NCBI GenBank assembly: GCA_004376975.1
Contig: SOJA01000163.1
Location: 1 to 32,318 of the forward strand
DNA from: Candidatus Bathyarchaeota archaeon
Lineage (GTDB): Archaea; Thermoproteota; Bathyarchaeia; Bathyarchaeales; UBA233
DNA: 32,318 bases
Direction of reading: 5' to 3'
Shown: positions 25,659 to 32,239 of the stretch, one piece after another
Layout: the number at the start of each line of letters is the position of its first letter
How positions within the stretch are numbered: position 1 is the first letter of the stretch
The notes under the pieces: model-generated
Databases searched by the model: none
What the model was told of the DNA's origin: nothing
Seen by the model: only the letters and a program-made list of their open reading frames with translations
Position numbers and translations under genes: made by a program

Positions 25659-25878
25659 GTTTTTTCAACGATGGATGTTCTATCTCTTCAGGCGGGACCT
25701 CTTCAACCTTTAATATGTTTATGTGAAAACGTTTGACACGATGCCTACTGCCTAATTCAGCGTAGACCTTTTCTACGGCATGTTCACGTTTGACGGCAAT
25801 TACTTCTTTTCTAAATGAAGTCTTTAAGTTCGGTTTCCGAATTTCACCTATGACCCTGAAGACTTTCATTTCACCCAT
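25621..25878 (-). CDS. rplX: Ribosomal protein L18Ae (LX)
   Basis: This 85-residue protein matches the archaeal LX/L18a family: a single domain beginning MKVFRVIGEIRKPNLKTSFRKE, with HAVEKVYAELGSRHRVKR as the conserved helix. It binds the large subunit. The start overlaps the end of eIF6 by 8 bp, and the 3' end overlaps prefoldin, so this part of the cluster is translationally interlocked. A short acidic C-terminal tail (VVGEEELGEQS) is a minor extension. Confidence 0.93.
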   Translation of the reverse strand: MGEMKVFRVIGEIRKPNLKTSFRKEVIAVKREHAVEKVYAELGSRHRVKRFHINILKVEEVPPEEIEHPSLKKLVVGEEELGEQS

Positions 25879-26551
25879 CTTCCTTCACGACATCAAAGGC
25901 GTGCCCAATTATAAACATCTCGGGGCCCGTCGTCAATAATCCTACAACAGTTGCACAACTGTTGCCAATTAGACCTGTGCCAATATAGGGTATCCCACAG
26001 TTGATTGTGCCCACATCAACTGGAACTTTCAACACGTCCTTCAAGAGCTCCTGCTCAGAATCCTTCAAGAGAGGATGCGCTAAAACACCCTTGTTTGTTG
26101 CCACAGCCAGAGACCCGACATATGGTAAGCCGGCAACTTCGCCTGGCACTGCTTCAACGCTTAGAGTTTCAGAGACTTCCTTAGTTTCCGACGGTTTCAA
26201 TTGTGGGTCAACGATTGCACCGTAGTCGTTTGCCAAGACAATGTTTCCGTACGCGGTTTTCCTAGTTTTCATCACTGTTATATTTCCTTTGAAACAGGAT
26301 TTTATAGCCTTGATTTCCTTGTCTTCTACATAATGTGGGAGTAGGATGCCGTTTGAGTTTCCGCATGCAAGCACGCCGACGAGAACGGACCCCCCAATTG
26401 TTGTATGAATTGGCTTAACCTTCAGCCATCTTCCGAACTTTTCAGCTTGCCTACGTGGAGCCCATTTTGGAATAATAACAATCTTTTCTGTAGTAAGCAA
26501 GTATACACCTATGCTTAGACTTCCAACGAGATCGCACTGATAAATAGCCAA
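25871..26551 (-). CDS. eif6: Translation initiation factor 6 (aIF6)
   Basis: aIF6 binds the 50S subunit beside L14 and prevents premature joining with 30S. The 226-residue protein shows the fivefold pseudo-symmetric repeat of the family, with repeated LVGVLACGNSNGILLPH, GNIVLANDYGAIVDPQL, VGSLAVATNKGVLAHPLL and IGTGLIGNSCATVVGLLTT units. Length and order match other archaeal aIF6. It starts 3 bp after L31e and overlaps L18Ae, the conserved arrangement in archaea. Confidence 0.97.
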   Translation of the reverse strand: MAIYQCDLVGSLSIGVYLLTTEKIVIIPKWAPRRQAEKFGRWLKVKPIHTTIGGSVLVGVLACGNSNGILLPHYVEDKEIKAIKSCFKGNITVMKTRKTAYGNIVLANDYGAIVDPQLKPSETKEVSETLSVEAVPGEVAGLPYVGSLAVATNKGVLAHPLLKDSEQELLKDVLKVPVDVGTINCGIPYIGTGLIGNSCATVVGLLTTGPEMFIIGHAFDVVKEDG

Positions 26552-26554
26552 GGA

Positions 26555-27091
26555 TCAGTCTCCTTCAGCCAAATAAACAGTAACGTTACCATCTTTATCC
26601 TTTGCAGCCCTTATACGAACTCTTCGCGGAGGCTTCTCGATACCCCTTCTCCAAATCTTCTCATTTACCTCATTGCTAATTATAAGCCTGTTAGGCTCTT
26701 CCTCTTCTTCCAATTCTGTCTGAGCCTTCAGCTTCATATGCCTGTTCACAAAAACCTTAATAATCTTTATCGCCCTAGGCGCCCTTTTCCTAGTCTTTGC
26801 AATCCATGCCTTGCCTAAGGGAATCGTGTAGATTCTTTCTTCAACAATATCTTCTTCAACTTCTTTCCGAGGTGAAGGTTTAACTTCTTCTTCAACTTTT
26901 TCTTCTGGAACTTCTTCAACTTCCTCTTCCTTCTCTAAAGCACCCTCAGCTTCTTCAATTTCTTCAACCTTCTCTAAAGTGTCCCTAGCTTCTTCAACTT
27001 CCTCAACTGCCTCCTCAGTTGGCTCTGTCTCCTTACGCTCTTCGGTTTCCTGCTCTTTGGTTTCAGTTTTTGTTTCAGTCTCTTTCTCCAT
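26555..27091 (-). CDS. rpl31e: Ribosomal protein L31e with long acidic N-terminal extension
   Basis: The C-terminal part (from about residue 84, ERIYTIPLGKAWIAKTRKRA) is a complete L31e domain, a large-subunit protein near the tunnel exit. Conserved L31e elements include AIKIIKVFVNRHMK and the final RRVRIRAAKDKDGNVTVYL. The first ~80 residues are an unusual low-complexity extension rich in Glu with Lys, Thr and Val (EEVEEVPEEKVEEEV and similar). Typical L31e is about 85-95 residues, so the gene is twice normal length. AGGAG lies before the ATG at 27091, and no later Met lies before the domain, so the extension appears to be translated. Confidence 0.92.
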   Translation of the reverse strand: MEKETETKTETKEQETEERKETEPTEEAVEEVEEARDTLEKVEEIEEAEGALEKEEEVEEVPEEKVEEEVKPSPRKEVEEDIVEERIYTIPLGKAWIAKTRKRAPRAIKIIKVFVNRHMKLKAQTELEEEEEPNRLIISNEVNEKIWRRGIEKPPRRVRIRAAKDKDGNVTVYLAEGD

Positions 27092-27104
27092 CAGACAGTT
27101 TCTC

Positions 27105-27260
27105 CTAAGCCTTTATTTTCCTGGTTCGCCATCGCCTTCTTTTTGGATTTGTTCTAAATTTGCCATCTGTTTTAGCTATTACCCATGTTGGAACTGGTTT
27201 GTTCTGTTTTCCAGCTTTGATCAGTCGCCTTTTTTTAGCTGTAGGTTTGTTTCGAGCCAT
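27105..27260 (-). CDS. rpl39e: Ribosomal protein L39e
   Basis: This 51-residue gene fits between PDCD5 and L31e. It reads [20 protein letters not shown], then [20 protein letters not shown] and [11 protein letters not shown], the standard L39e sequence. The protein lines the ribosomal exit tunnel. The ATG follows the PDCD5 stop by one base and L31e starts 13 bp after its stop, so all three are coupled. The pairing with L31e, also at the exit site, is conserved in archaea. Confidence 0.97.
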   Translation of the reverse strand: MARNKPTAKKRRLIKAGKQNKPVPTWVIAKTDGKFRTNPKRRRWRTRKIKA

Positions 27261-27261
27261 T

Positions 27262-27600
27262 TTAAACCCTTCTTATTTTTATTTCACGCTTTCTAGATTG
27301 TATCTGAATGAGTATTTGCTTCAACTGCTTATCTGCTAGAGGCGTTGGTATCTTTCCCTGTTGCGCCAGTTGAATTAGCTGTAACTCCAACTGAGAAATG
27401 AATTCTGGTTTAACCATTTTCAGATTTGTTAGTCTTTGTCTTGCTTCTGGCGTCAATATGCTCCTGAGTAAGGCTTCCTTTTGCAGTTCAAGTTGTTGTT
27501 GCCTTTGAACATTGTTTTGCTCCTCAGCTGTTTTACGCTGTAATTCTAGTAGTTTCCTTCTACGAATCTGCTGCAGCTCATCATCTGACATTTCAGCCAC
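27262..27600 (-). CDS. PDCD5/TFAR19-family nucleic-acid-binding protein
   Basis: This 112-residue basic helical protein has the PDCD5 pattern: an N-terminal helix ([18 protein letters not shown]), then [20 protein letters not shown] and [20 protein letters not shown]. The archaeal family binds DNA, and its exact role is unsettled; a chaperone or translation link has been suggested from its constant position beside S19e and L39e. It overlaps the S19e end by 8 bp. Confidence 0.95.
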   Translation of the reverse strand: MAEMSDDELQQIRRRKLLELQRKTAEEQNNVQRQQQLELQKEALLRSILTPEARQRLTNLKMVKPEFISQLELQLIQLAQQGKIPTPLADKQLKQILIQIQSRKREIKIRRV

Positions 27601-28075
27601 CTTTCTGTTTCTTCTGGTATTTCTCCAGTTCAGGGATTACCTTTATCACTTCTTTTTTCACTTCTTCAGCTTGGTCTTCTAGAAGTTTTCTTCCTTCTTT
27701 CGTCACTTTTCTTCCACTAGTTTTAAAGGTTTTGACAAAACCTGCGGCTTCTAACTGCTGCAACGCTTTTCTTATTATTGTTCCACTTGCTTTAGCAGCG
27801 TGCTCAGGTTTGACACCGTAATCCTTTCTTCCTCCATACTCAGCCCTTAATCTTTCTATGCCCACTGGACCGTGAACGTAAATCTTACGTAATAGGGAAG
27901 CACATCGAACATACCACCAGTCCGGGTTTTTAGGTGGTCTCTGAGCATGCATGCCAGTCTTCACGATGATAGCCCATGGTGGCGGTGCTATTTCATCCAC
28001 ATTATCCTTTAGATGTTTAGCTAGTTTTTTAATGAATATGGATGCTGGAACATCGTAGGGAGTTATCAAGACCAT
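27593..28075 (-). CDS. rps19e: Ribosomal protein S19e
   Basis: This 160-residue winged-helix protein of the small subunit is needed for 30S/40S head maturation. Landmarks are PYDVPASIFIKKLAKHLK, PPKNPDWWYVRCASLLRKIY, GPVGIERLRAEYGGRKDYG and the basic C-terminal helix. Length is normal. It lies 54 bp after the CRM-domain gene and overlaps PDCD5. Confidence 0.97.
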   Translation of the reverse strand: MVLITPYDVPASIFIKKLAKHLKDNVDEIAPPPWAIIVKTGMHAQRPPKNPDWWYVRCASLLRKIYVHGPVGIERLRAEYGGRKDYGVKPEHAAKASGTIIRKALQQLEAAGFVKTFKTSGRKVTKEGRKLLEDQAEEVKKEVIKVIPELEKYQKKQKGG

Positions 28076-28129
28076 TTATCCTCGTGTTTTTTCCTTCAGT
28101 AAAAACATGAAGCCTAATATAAAGGCTTT

Positions 28130-28411
28130 TCACTTTTTACGGCGTTTATAAAGCATAAAGGTATGACCTCTAACTTCTACTAAGGATGCTTCTGTTTGTT
28201 CCGCCATTCTTAAGGCGATTTCTTTGGCTTCATCTCCTTCGAGGGCACTATGCAGAATCTTAATCTTAATAATCTTCTTTTTTTCTAGTTGTTTCTCGAT
28301 TTCTTTCAATAATTTCTGCGAACCCCGATTCTTGCCGATTCGTATTGCGGGTTTTTCTTCGCTTAGTTGGCGTTTAATGCGGCGTTTCATTCGGGCAGTT
28401 AATCTGCTCAT
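28130..28411 (-). CDS. YhbY/CRM-domain RNA-binding protein
   Basis: This 93-residue single-domain protein has the CRM (YhbY) fold marks: KPAIRIGKNRGSQKLLKEIE, where the usual GxxG loop reads GKNRG, then KKIIKIKIL, EIALRMAEQTEASLVEVRG and a closing FMLYKRRKK. Bacterial YhbY binds pre-50S particles, and a ribosome-assembly role is inferred here. The ATG overlaps the RNase P gene stop by 4 bp (ATGA). Confidence 0.93.
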   Translation of the reverse strand: MSRLTARMKRRIKRQLSEEKPAIRIGKNRGSQKLLKEIEKQLEKKKIIKIKILHSALEGDEAKEIALRMAEQTEASLVEVRGHTFMLYKRRKK

Positions 28412-28740
28412 GACTTTTGTTTCTCCCTTTTCTTTCTAAGCGGCATCCGCATCTGCTTACCGCAATCTAAACATGTAATCACCAAATGAGGTTCTCTCCG
28501 ATGCCTTATGCGCACACGACAATTCACACCGGGCAAAATAAAGCTTTTACAGTGTCGACAGACTTGATATCTATACTCCTTCGGCAAACGAACCCTAGCA
28601 GCCATAGCTACTTTTCTAGCGATTCCCACATAACGCTGTGCCAATACGGAATCTTCATGAATAATTTCTCGTGCTAGATGAAAAAGCCTTCGAATACGTT
28701 GGATTGCTATTTGCTTGGTCGCGGAATCCATCGTCGACAC
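28408..28740 (-). CDS. rnp4: RNase P protein component 4 (Rpr2/Rpp21)
   Basis: This archaeal RNase P subunit pairs with Rpp29 to help 5' processing of tRNA. The 110-residue protein has N-terminal helices (IAIQRIRRLFHLAREII, LAQRYVGIARKVAMAAR) and a zinc ribbon with Cys61/Cys64 (YQVCRHCKSF) and Cys90/Cys93 (ITCLDCGKQ). It is the first gene of the ribosomal cluster. A weak A/T element (ATTATAC on the minus strand) lies about 30 bp upstream. Confidence 0.95.
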   Translation of the reverse strand: MSTMDSATKQIAIQRIRRLFHLAREIIHEDSVLAQRYVGIARKVAMAARVRLPKEYRYQVCRHCKSFILPGVNCRVRIRHRREPHLVITCLDCGKQMRMPLRKKREKQKS

Positions 28741-28861
28741 ATTACTCCATTCAGCAGAGTATAATTGATCTTAACGAAATTAGCCTTTCTGTTATAGTCT
28801 TCCGTACGTTATTTATGGTTTGGTTCAAGTGTGACAGAAGCTGTGTATATCATGTTTTTCA

Positions 28862-29191
28862 TGAAAAATGAAGGGCGCATCAATGTTTCCCGACTAACGC
28901 GCGCTCAAAGAGGTCAGAAGATTAACAGATCAGAAGCTTAAGCCAAGTAGGGTGTATCCTCTTCTTCACTGGTTGGAAGATCAGGGCTTCGTGGCTGGTG
29001 AATGAATTAGAAAGGGGAAACGCAACCTAAAGTGCTACCGTTCACCAAAGAAAGGGGAGAGTCTTCTTGCGAAGGTACATGAGCTTTTCAGTAAGCCTGT
29101 TAGAGTGGTAATCGCTGATTTACTGAGTGACCAAAAAAATGAAGTTATAAGCCAAGTGTTTCTCCTACTAGTACACAAGCCCCTATTATGA
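28862..29191 (+). pseudogene. Decayed PadR-like winged-helix regulator
   Basis: The plus-strand frame from about 28940 reads LKPSRVYPLLHWLEDQGFVA, then GE, a TGA stop at 29003-29005, and continues IRKGKRNLKCYRSPKKGESL on to a stop at 29189. This is the recognition helix and wing of a PadR-type repressor, where homologues have xPSxxYPLLxxLExxGxV and then W or another residue at the TGA position. The simplest reading is TGG to TGA. Upstream, a separate ATG frame (28861) ends at TAA in a different phase, so the N-terminal helices are lost or frameshifted. The tail overlaps the convergent UbiA gene. Confidence 0.65.
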
Positions 29192-30035
29192 TCATTATGA
29201 TAACTGCATATTTTCTTGTTGTTTTTTGCAAGCTTTCAACATTTTCTGTTGTTGGATTTTCAATTGTAACTATGTAACGTCTAGCAATCGGTATGCAAAA
29301 TGGCAGTGGCAAGAAAAATAGAAGAAAATAGTTGAAGGAGAATATGCCGAAAGACGTGTACATGAGAGGTAAGAGACCTGTTACGAGAGATAGAAATCCC
29401 ATTAATAATATGCCGTTCTTTCTTCCATACTTGACAACAAAGGTTTGAACCCCTGTGTTATGATCTGCTTCGTAGTCTCCGAGTGCCTGTAGAATATGAC
29501 CACTAGAATGAGCAAACATTAATGGCACTGCAATTATCACCATTAGTGAAAGACTGATGTTTTGCTGATGGGATGTGCCCAAACCTATGAGAAATGGAAG
29601 CAAGCCAGCACCAATGCCTGAAATAATAAAATCCATGACCGGCACATCCTTCAGCCGAAAAGGCGGAGCCGAATATGCCGTCCAAATGGTGAGATAAATG
29701 AGAAACAATAATGTGAGGGTTATGTCGATCAAAAATACTAGGAATAGGCATAGAAAGATTAGGGAAAGAGAAAGAATTAGCGCTGTTTGCGGCGCGATCC
29801 GTCCAGAGGCAACAGGGAGATTAGATTTCATCACGTTCTCTCGGTCTTCCTCTTGATCAAAATATTGATTCAAAATGAAGATGCTAGCTGTAGCAGAGAA
29901 GAAGGCAAAAAAGACGATGATAACGCGTTCAGGGGAAGGTAAGCCTGAGAAGATGCTTCCGATGCCGAAACAGAAAATCCATCCAAGCCAGTTATCAACT
30001 CTGGCAATTTTAAGGTGCTCCATAGGAATCATCAT
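29145..30035 (-). CDS. UbiA-family prenyltransferase
   Basis: This 296-residue membrane enzyme attaches a prenyl chain to an acceptor. Both metal-diphosphate motifs are present: NQYFDQEED (Asn56, Asp60, Asp64) followed by KSNLPVASGR, and LGDYEADHNTGVQTFVVKYG (Asp187, Asp191). About eight to nine hydrophobic helices follow the family topology. In archaea, UbiA members make digeranylgeranylglyceryl phosphate for lipids or modify quinones and carotenoids; sequence alone does not decide which. Several near-by Met codons (residues 1, 2, 5) make the start approximate. The PadR remnant is convergent at its 3' end. Confidence 0.92.
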   Translation of the reverse strand: MMIPMEHLKIARVDNWLGWIFCFGIGSIFSGLPSPERVIIVFFAFFSATASIFILNQYFDQEEDRENVMKSNLPVASGRIAPQTALILSLSLIFLCLFLVFLIDITLTLLFLIYLTIWTAYSAPPFRLKDVPVMDFIISGIGAGLLPFLIGLGTSHQQNISLSLMVIIAVPLMFAHSSGHILQALGDYEADHNTGVQTFVVKYGRKNGILLMGFLSLVTGLLPLMYTSFGIFSFNYFLLFFLPLPFCIPIARRYIVTIENPTTENVESLQKTTRKYAVIIMIIIGACVLVGETLGL

Positions 30036-30160
30036 TAACTTCCTCCTTTTTTAACGTTTACGAGATATTGTTTGCGGGTGTTCCGCAAACTTGTGTTATT
30101 ATTATGCAATTAGACGTTATATTAATTAGCTGTTGGAAATCATTGTGCGAGTGAAATGAA

Positions 30161-30333
30161 CTATTTTGCGGTTTTTCGTTCTGTCTCTGAAGGAACATGC
30201 TCGATTTCTCCATTTACGGATATGGCGCCTGTTTCCGCGCCGTCAATCACAATTTTCAAGTTTGTGTCAACATTCCATGATCTTTTTTCGCCAAAAGAAT
30301 CTCCATAAAGTCTACAATGGTTCTTTCTGTCAT
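30161..30333 (-). pseudogene. Frameshifted mini-gene (57 residues if repaired)
   Basis: An ATG at 30333, preceded by a GGTGAT ribosome-binding site, reads MTERTIVDFMEILLAKKDHG and stops at TGA. In the next phase the sequence continues from a run of six A as KRSWNVDTNLKIVIDGAETG, then 21 residues to TAG at 30161. One extra A in the homopolymer would join both parts into a single acidic protein of about 57 residues. This may be a sequencing error, real slippage or decay. No family recognised. Confidence 0.45.
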
Positions 30334-30538
30334 AATTTCATCACCAAAAGGTAAATATGCATTAAAATTGGCACACAAGAGAATAATAATTAGCAAATTT
30401 AAATCTTTATTCACACACGCGCTAAGGAGATTTCTTCAGAACCCCCGTTACGTCTAACCTGATTTTCTCATGATACCCTATCAGCAAATGACCCCTGCAA
30501 AAAGGTTTTCAGTTGTGTGGGAAAAGTTCGTTAAAAAG
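30334..30538. other. Spacer between mini-gene and tRNA
   Basis: This is A/T-rich and likely carries the promoter of the mini-gene on the minus strand. No further gene, repeat or RNA was recognised. Confidence 0.35.
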
Positions 30539-30649
30539 TGCGGGGGGTGGGATTCGAACCCACGGAGGCCTTCGCCAGAGGATCTTAAGTCCTCCCCCAT
30601 ATCTTAGGCTTACTGGCCGCCTATTTAGACCTGGCTCGGGTACCCCCGC
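30539..30649 (-). tRNA. tRNA-Leu(UAA) with a D-loop intron
   Basis: The 111-nt gene folds as a class II tRNA. The acceptor stem is GCGGGGG/CCCCCGC with discriminator A, the D-stem is CCC/GGG, and the anticodon stem GAGGA/TCCTC carries the loop CTTAAGA (anticodon TAA, leucine). There is a long variable arm (TGGCGAAGGCCTCC) and a T-arm GTGGG-TTCGAAT-CCCAC. The D-loop is 39 nt where 13 are expected. Removing 26 nt (30599-30624) leaves GAGCCAGGTCTAA and an 85-nt tRNA, the normal archaeal size. CCA is not encoded. A TTTTT run follows the 3' end and could terminate transcription. Confidence 0.95.
30599..30624 (-). other. 26-nt noncanonical tRNA intron (D-loop, position ~21/22)
   Basis: The intron contains a hairpin TAGGC/GCCTA with a 9-nt loop. 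Outside it, exon GTCT pairs with intron AGAT in a four-base helix with one G-U pair. A three-base bulge AAA lies at the 5' junction and ATG at the 3' junction, the geometry of a bulge-helix-bulge. No good outer helix forms, so it is a relaxed motif. Cleavage two bases into each bulge gives exactly 26 nt. Confidence 0.8.
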
Positions 30650-30651
30650 TG

Positions 30652-30665
30652 CAACATTAATGTTG
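30652..30665. promoter_or_regulatory. 14-bp perfect palindrome just upstream of tRNA-Leu
   Basis: CAACATTAATGTTG reads identically on both strands and ends 3 bp before the tRNA 5' end, where transcription should begin. A TATA-like AAGCTTAAAC (minus strand) follows at 30681-30690. It may be an operator or chance. Confidence 0.35.
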
Positions 30666-30690
30666 AAAATGTCTGGTACAGTTTAAGCTT

Positions 30691-30927
30691 TTTGCATGTG
30701 CACACATCGAGTCGAAACCTGTATTTTATCCGTGCATATGTTTTTTCAGGTTGATCAGGATTTCAACTGTTTTTTCAACATAAATGGATTCGCCAACAAC
30801 CAAGATTCAACATCAGTATCTAAATAAACTCGTAACCTTTTAAAAAAAACTAACTATTTGTTGCCGTGCTAGTCGTTTAGCAAAAGTTGTTTGGCAAATA
30901 GGGAACCACGAGAAGTATCTTATCTGG
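30691..30927. other. Spacer between tRNA promoter and HExxH gene
   Basis: No open frame, RNA gene or repeat could be supported here. Confidence 0.3.
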
Positions 30928-31140
30928 TTATGTTCTTAGCCATTCCTGCGGGATGTTATCTAAATCCAAACTGGCATTTTTTCCAGCTGTTTTTTGTACA
31001 ACCCAGTGTAGCACTTCATGACTCAGAACGTCTTCAGTTTCGCCGTCATGATCACCGAAGACATAGATCGCACCTTCGCCAGTGTCATAGATCCCATAAA
31101 TGGGCGGAAAACAAAAATGAAACTGCAGTTGCTTAGCCAT
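30928..31140 (-). CDS. Small HExxH zinc-site protein
   Basis: This 70-residue protein has a short beta region (LQFHFCFPPIYGIYDTGEGA, IYVFGD) and then a helix with the zincin motif SHEVLHWVVQKTAG (His41, Glu42, His45), followed by LDLDNIPQEWL. Two histidines and the catalytic-type Glu are present; Asp or Glu in the final segment could be the third ligand. It is far smaller than known HExxH proteases, and no prodomain or signal peptide is seen, so protease activity is uncertain. GAGGA precedes the ATG and a TATATT element lies about 45 bp upstream, which supports expression. Confidence 0.75.
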   Translation of the reverse strand: MAKQLQFHFCFPPIYGIYDTGEGAIYVFGDHDGETEDVLSHEVLHWVVQKTAGKNASLDLDNIPQEWLRT

Positions 31141-31329
31141 CTTCAGAGTTCCTCTTTAATAAAAACTGGAAACACAAAATATATCTATGATTACGAAAAG
31201 CAAAATATTTCCACCACAGATACACCGCGCGCCACAAAACCATCAAAGCGTTAAAGGCCAAATAGAAGCTGTTTCTAAGATAGCGCGTGCGCCAGTTAAT
31301 CCTTCTATCATATTCCTATTAGGCAAGAG

Positions 31330-31869
31330 TTAACTGATGAGTTGGGCTGTTATTATCTTCACTTCTTGCAAGGGTCTATTTGCGTCAGTCTCTACTTTTC
31401 CAATCGTGTCAACAATATCCATTCCTTCTATTACTTTTCCGAAAACCGGATGTTTGTCATCTAAATGGTTATTGTCTACAAGGTTGATGAAGAATTGGCT
31501 GCTTCCCGTATTTGGACCTGCGTTTGCCATGGATATTGTGCCTCTATCGTTTCTGTTGTGATCTGTAAATTCGTCTTGTATCGCAGGTATGGAGGGATCG
31601 CCCTGTCCCGTTCCGGTGGGGTCTCCTCCCTGAATCATAAAACCGTCAATTACCCTGTGAAAAATAGTTCCATCATAGACTCCTTGTTGGACAAGTTTTT
31701 TAAAATTTCCTGTTGTGATAGGCATATCATCATACAACTGAATGGTTATGTTTCCCATGCTTGTTTGAAGCAGAACCTTATTCAAATTGGTGTTTGCTAG
31801 ATTGGTGTTTGAACCGTTTTTTTCAACCATGCTATCCATCTGCCAAGCAGCATAAACCCCTGTAATCAC
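31330..31869 (-). CDS. Cyclophilin-type peptidyl-prolyl isomerase, membrane-anchored, N-terminus interrupted
   Basis: The catalytic domain (about residues 30-179) is a typical cyclophilin: TSMGNITIQLYDDMPITTGNF cut short, TIFHRVIDGFMIQGGDPTGTG with the active-site Arg/Phe, SMANAGPNTGSSQFFI and HPVFGKVIEGMDIVDTI. It speeds proline isomerisation. The called GTG (31869) lies inside a hydrophobic segment (LSITFLFLALVITGVYAAW) that continues upstream in frame into a basic tail and an ATG at 32040. That longer frame has a TAG at 32011-32013 and no other start after it. The domain would face outside if the anchor is made. Confidence 0.88.
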   Translation of the reverse strand: MITGVYAAWQMDSMVEKNGSNTNLANTNLNKVLLQTSMGNITIQLYDDMPITTGNFKKLVQQGVYDGTIFHRVIDGFMIQGGDPTGTGQGDPSIPAIQDEFTDHNRNDRGTISMANAGPNTGSSQFFINLVDNNHLDDKHPVFGKVIEGMDIVDTIGKVETDANRPLQEVKIITAQLIS

Positions 31870-31957
31870 AAGTGCTAGAAACAGGAACGTGATGCTTAAA
31901 GTTTTCCTTCCGAGCCACCCTTTGCTTTTTCTAGGCTGCCTCTCCCTTCTTACACGT

Positions 31958-32167
31958 TCAGCTTCTAATGCCTTCTGATGCTTTATGGTTGATTGTTGCC
32001 TTTTTTCTTTCTAGCTTTTCTTTTTCTTCTTTTTTGTCATCTTTATGCCCTCTATTACTTAGAAGGGAGTCTCTAAAAAAAGTTGCTTGCCCCTCTCCAA
32101 TCCTGCAGTCTCCACACACAATACCTGATCCGCTCATCTTCGAGTTCGTACCACAATTACATCCCAA
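31958..32167 (-). CDS. Small zinc-ribbon protein
   Basis: This 69-residue protein begins MGCNCGTNSKMSGSGIVCGD, with Cys3, Cys5, Cys18 and Cys21 spaced as a zinc knuckle. It continues CRIGEGQATFFRDSLLSNRG and ends in a highly charged Lys/Glu tail. The Cys-rich half looks conserved in style, while the charged tail overlaps the N-terminal frame of the cyclophilin by 83 bp, so the true end is less certain. Function unknown; zinc binding is inferred from the cysteines. Confidence 0.65.
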   Translation of the reverse strand: MGCNCGTNSKMSGSGIVCGDCRIGEGQATFFRDSLLSNRGHKDDKKEEKEKLERKKATINHKASEGIRS

Positions 32168-32239
32168 AATCTATGATAGCAAAGATTAGCGCGCGATGCG
32201 TTAAAGGATGCATGTTTCATGAAAGGTTTAGAGTCAGCT

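Noticed and set aside
26860..27090. DNA repeat array in the GAA-rich tract
   Set aside because: It is codon-level low complexity in the acidic arm of L31e, without regular units or spacers, so it is not a CRISPR or tandem repeat locus.
26979..27296. Serine-rich plus-strand frame opposite L31e and L39e
   Set aside because: It is the mirror of the Glu-rich codons of L31e (GAA/GAG read as Ser/Phe codons) and has no independent support.
30166..30354. 62-residue plus-strand frame opposite the mini-gene
   Set aside because: No ribosome-binding site and biased composition; the minus-strand reading has a start site and better coding character.
32011..32013. TAG as evidence for genome-wide pyrrolysine decoding
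   Set aside because: TAG ends ordinary genes here (uppP, L39e), and no pyl genes are in the window, so a local explanation is preferred.
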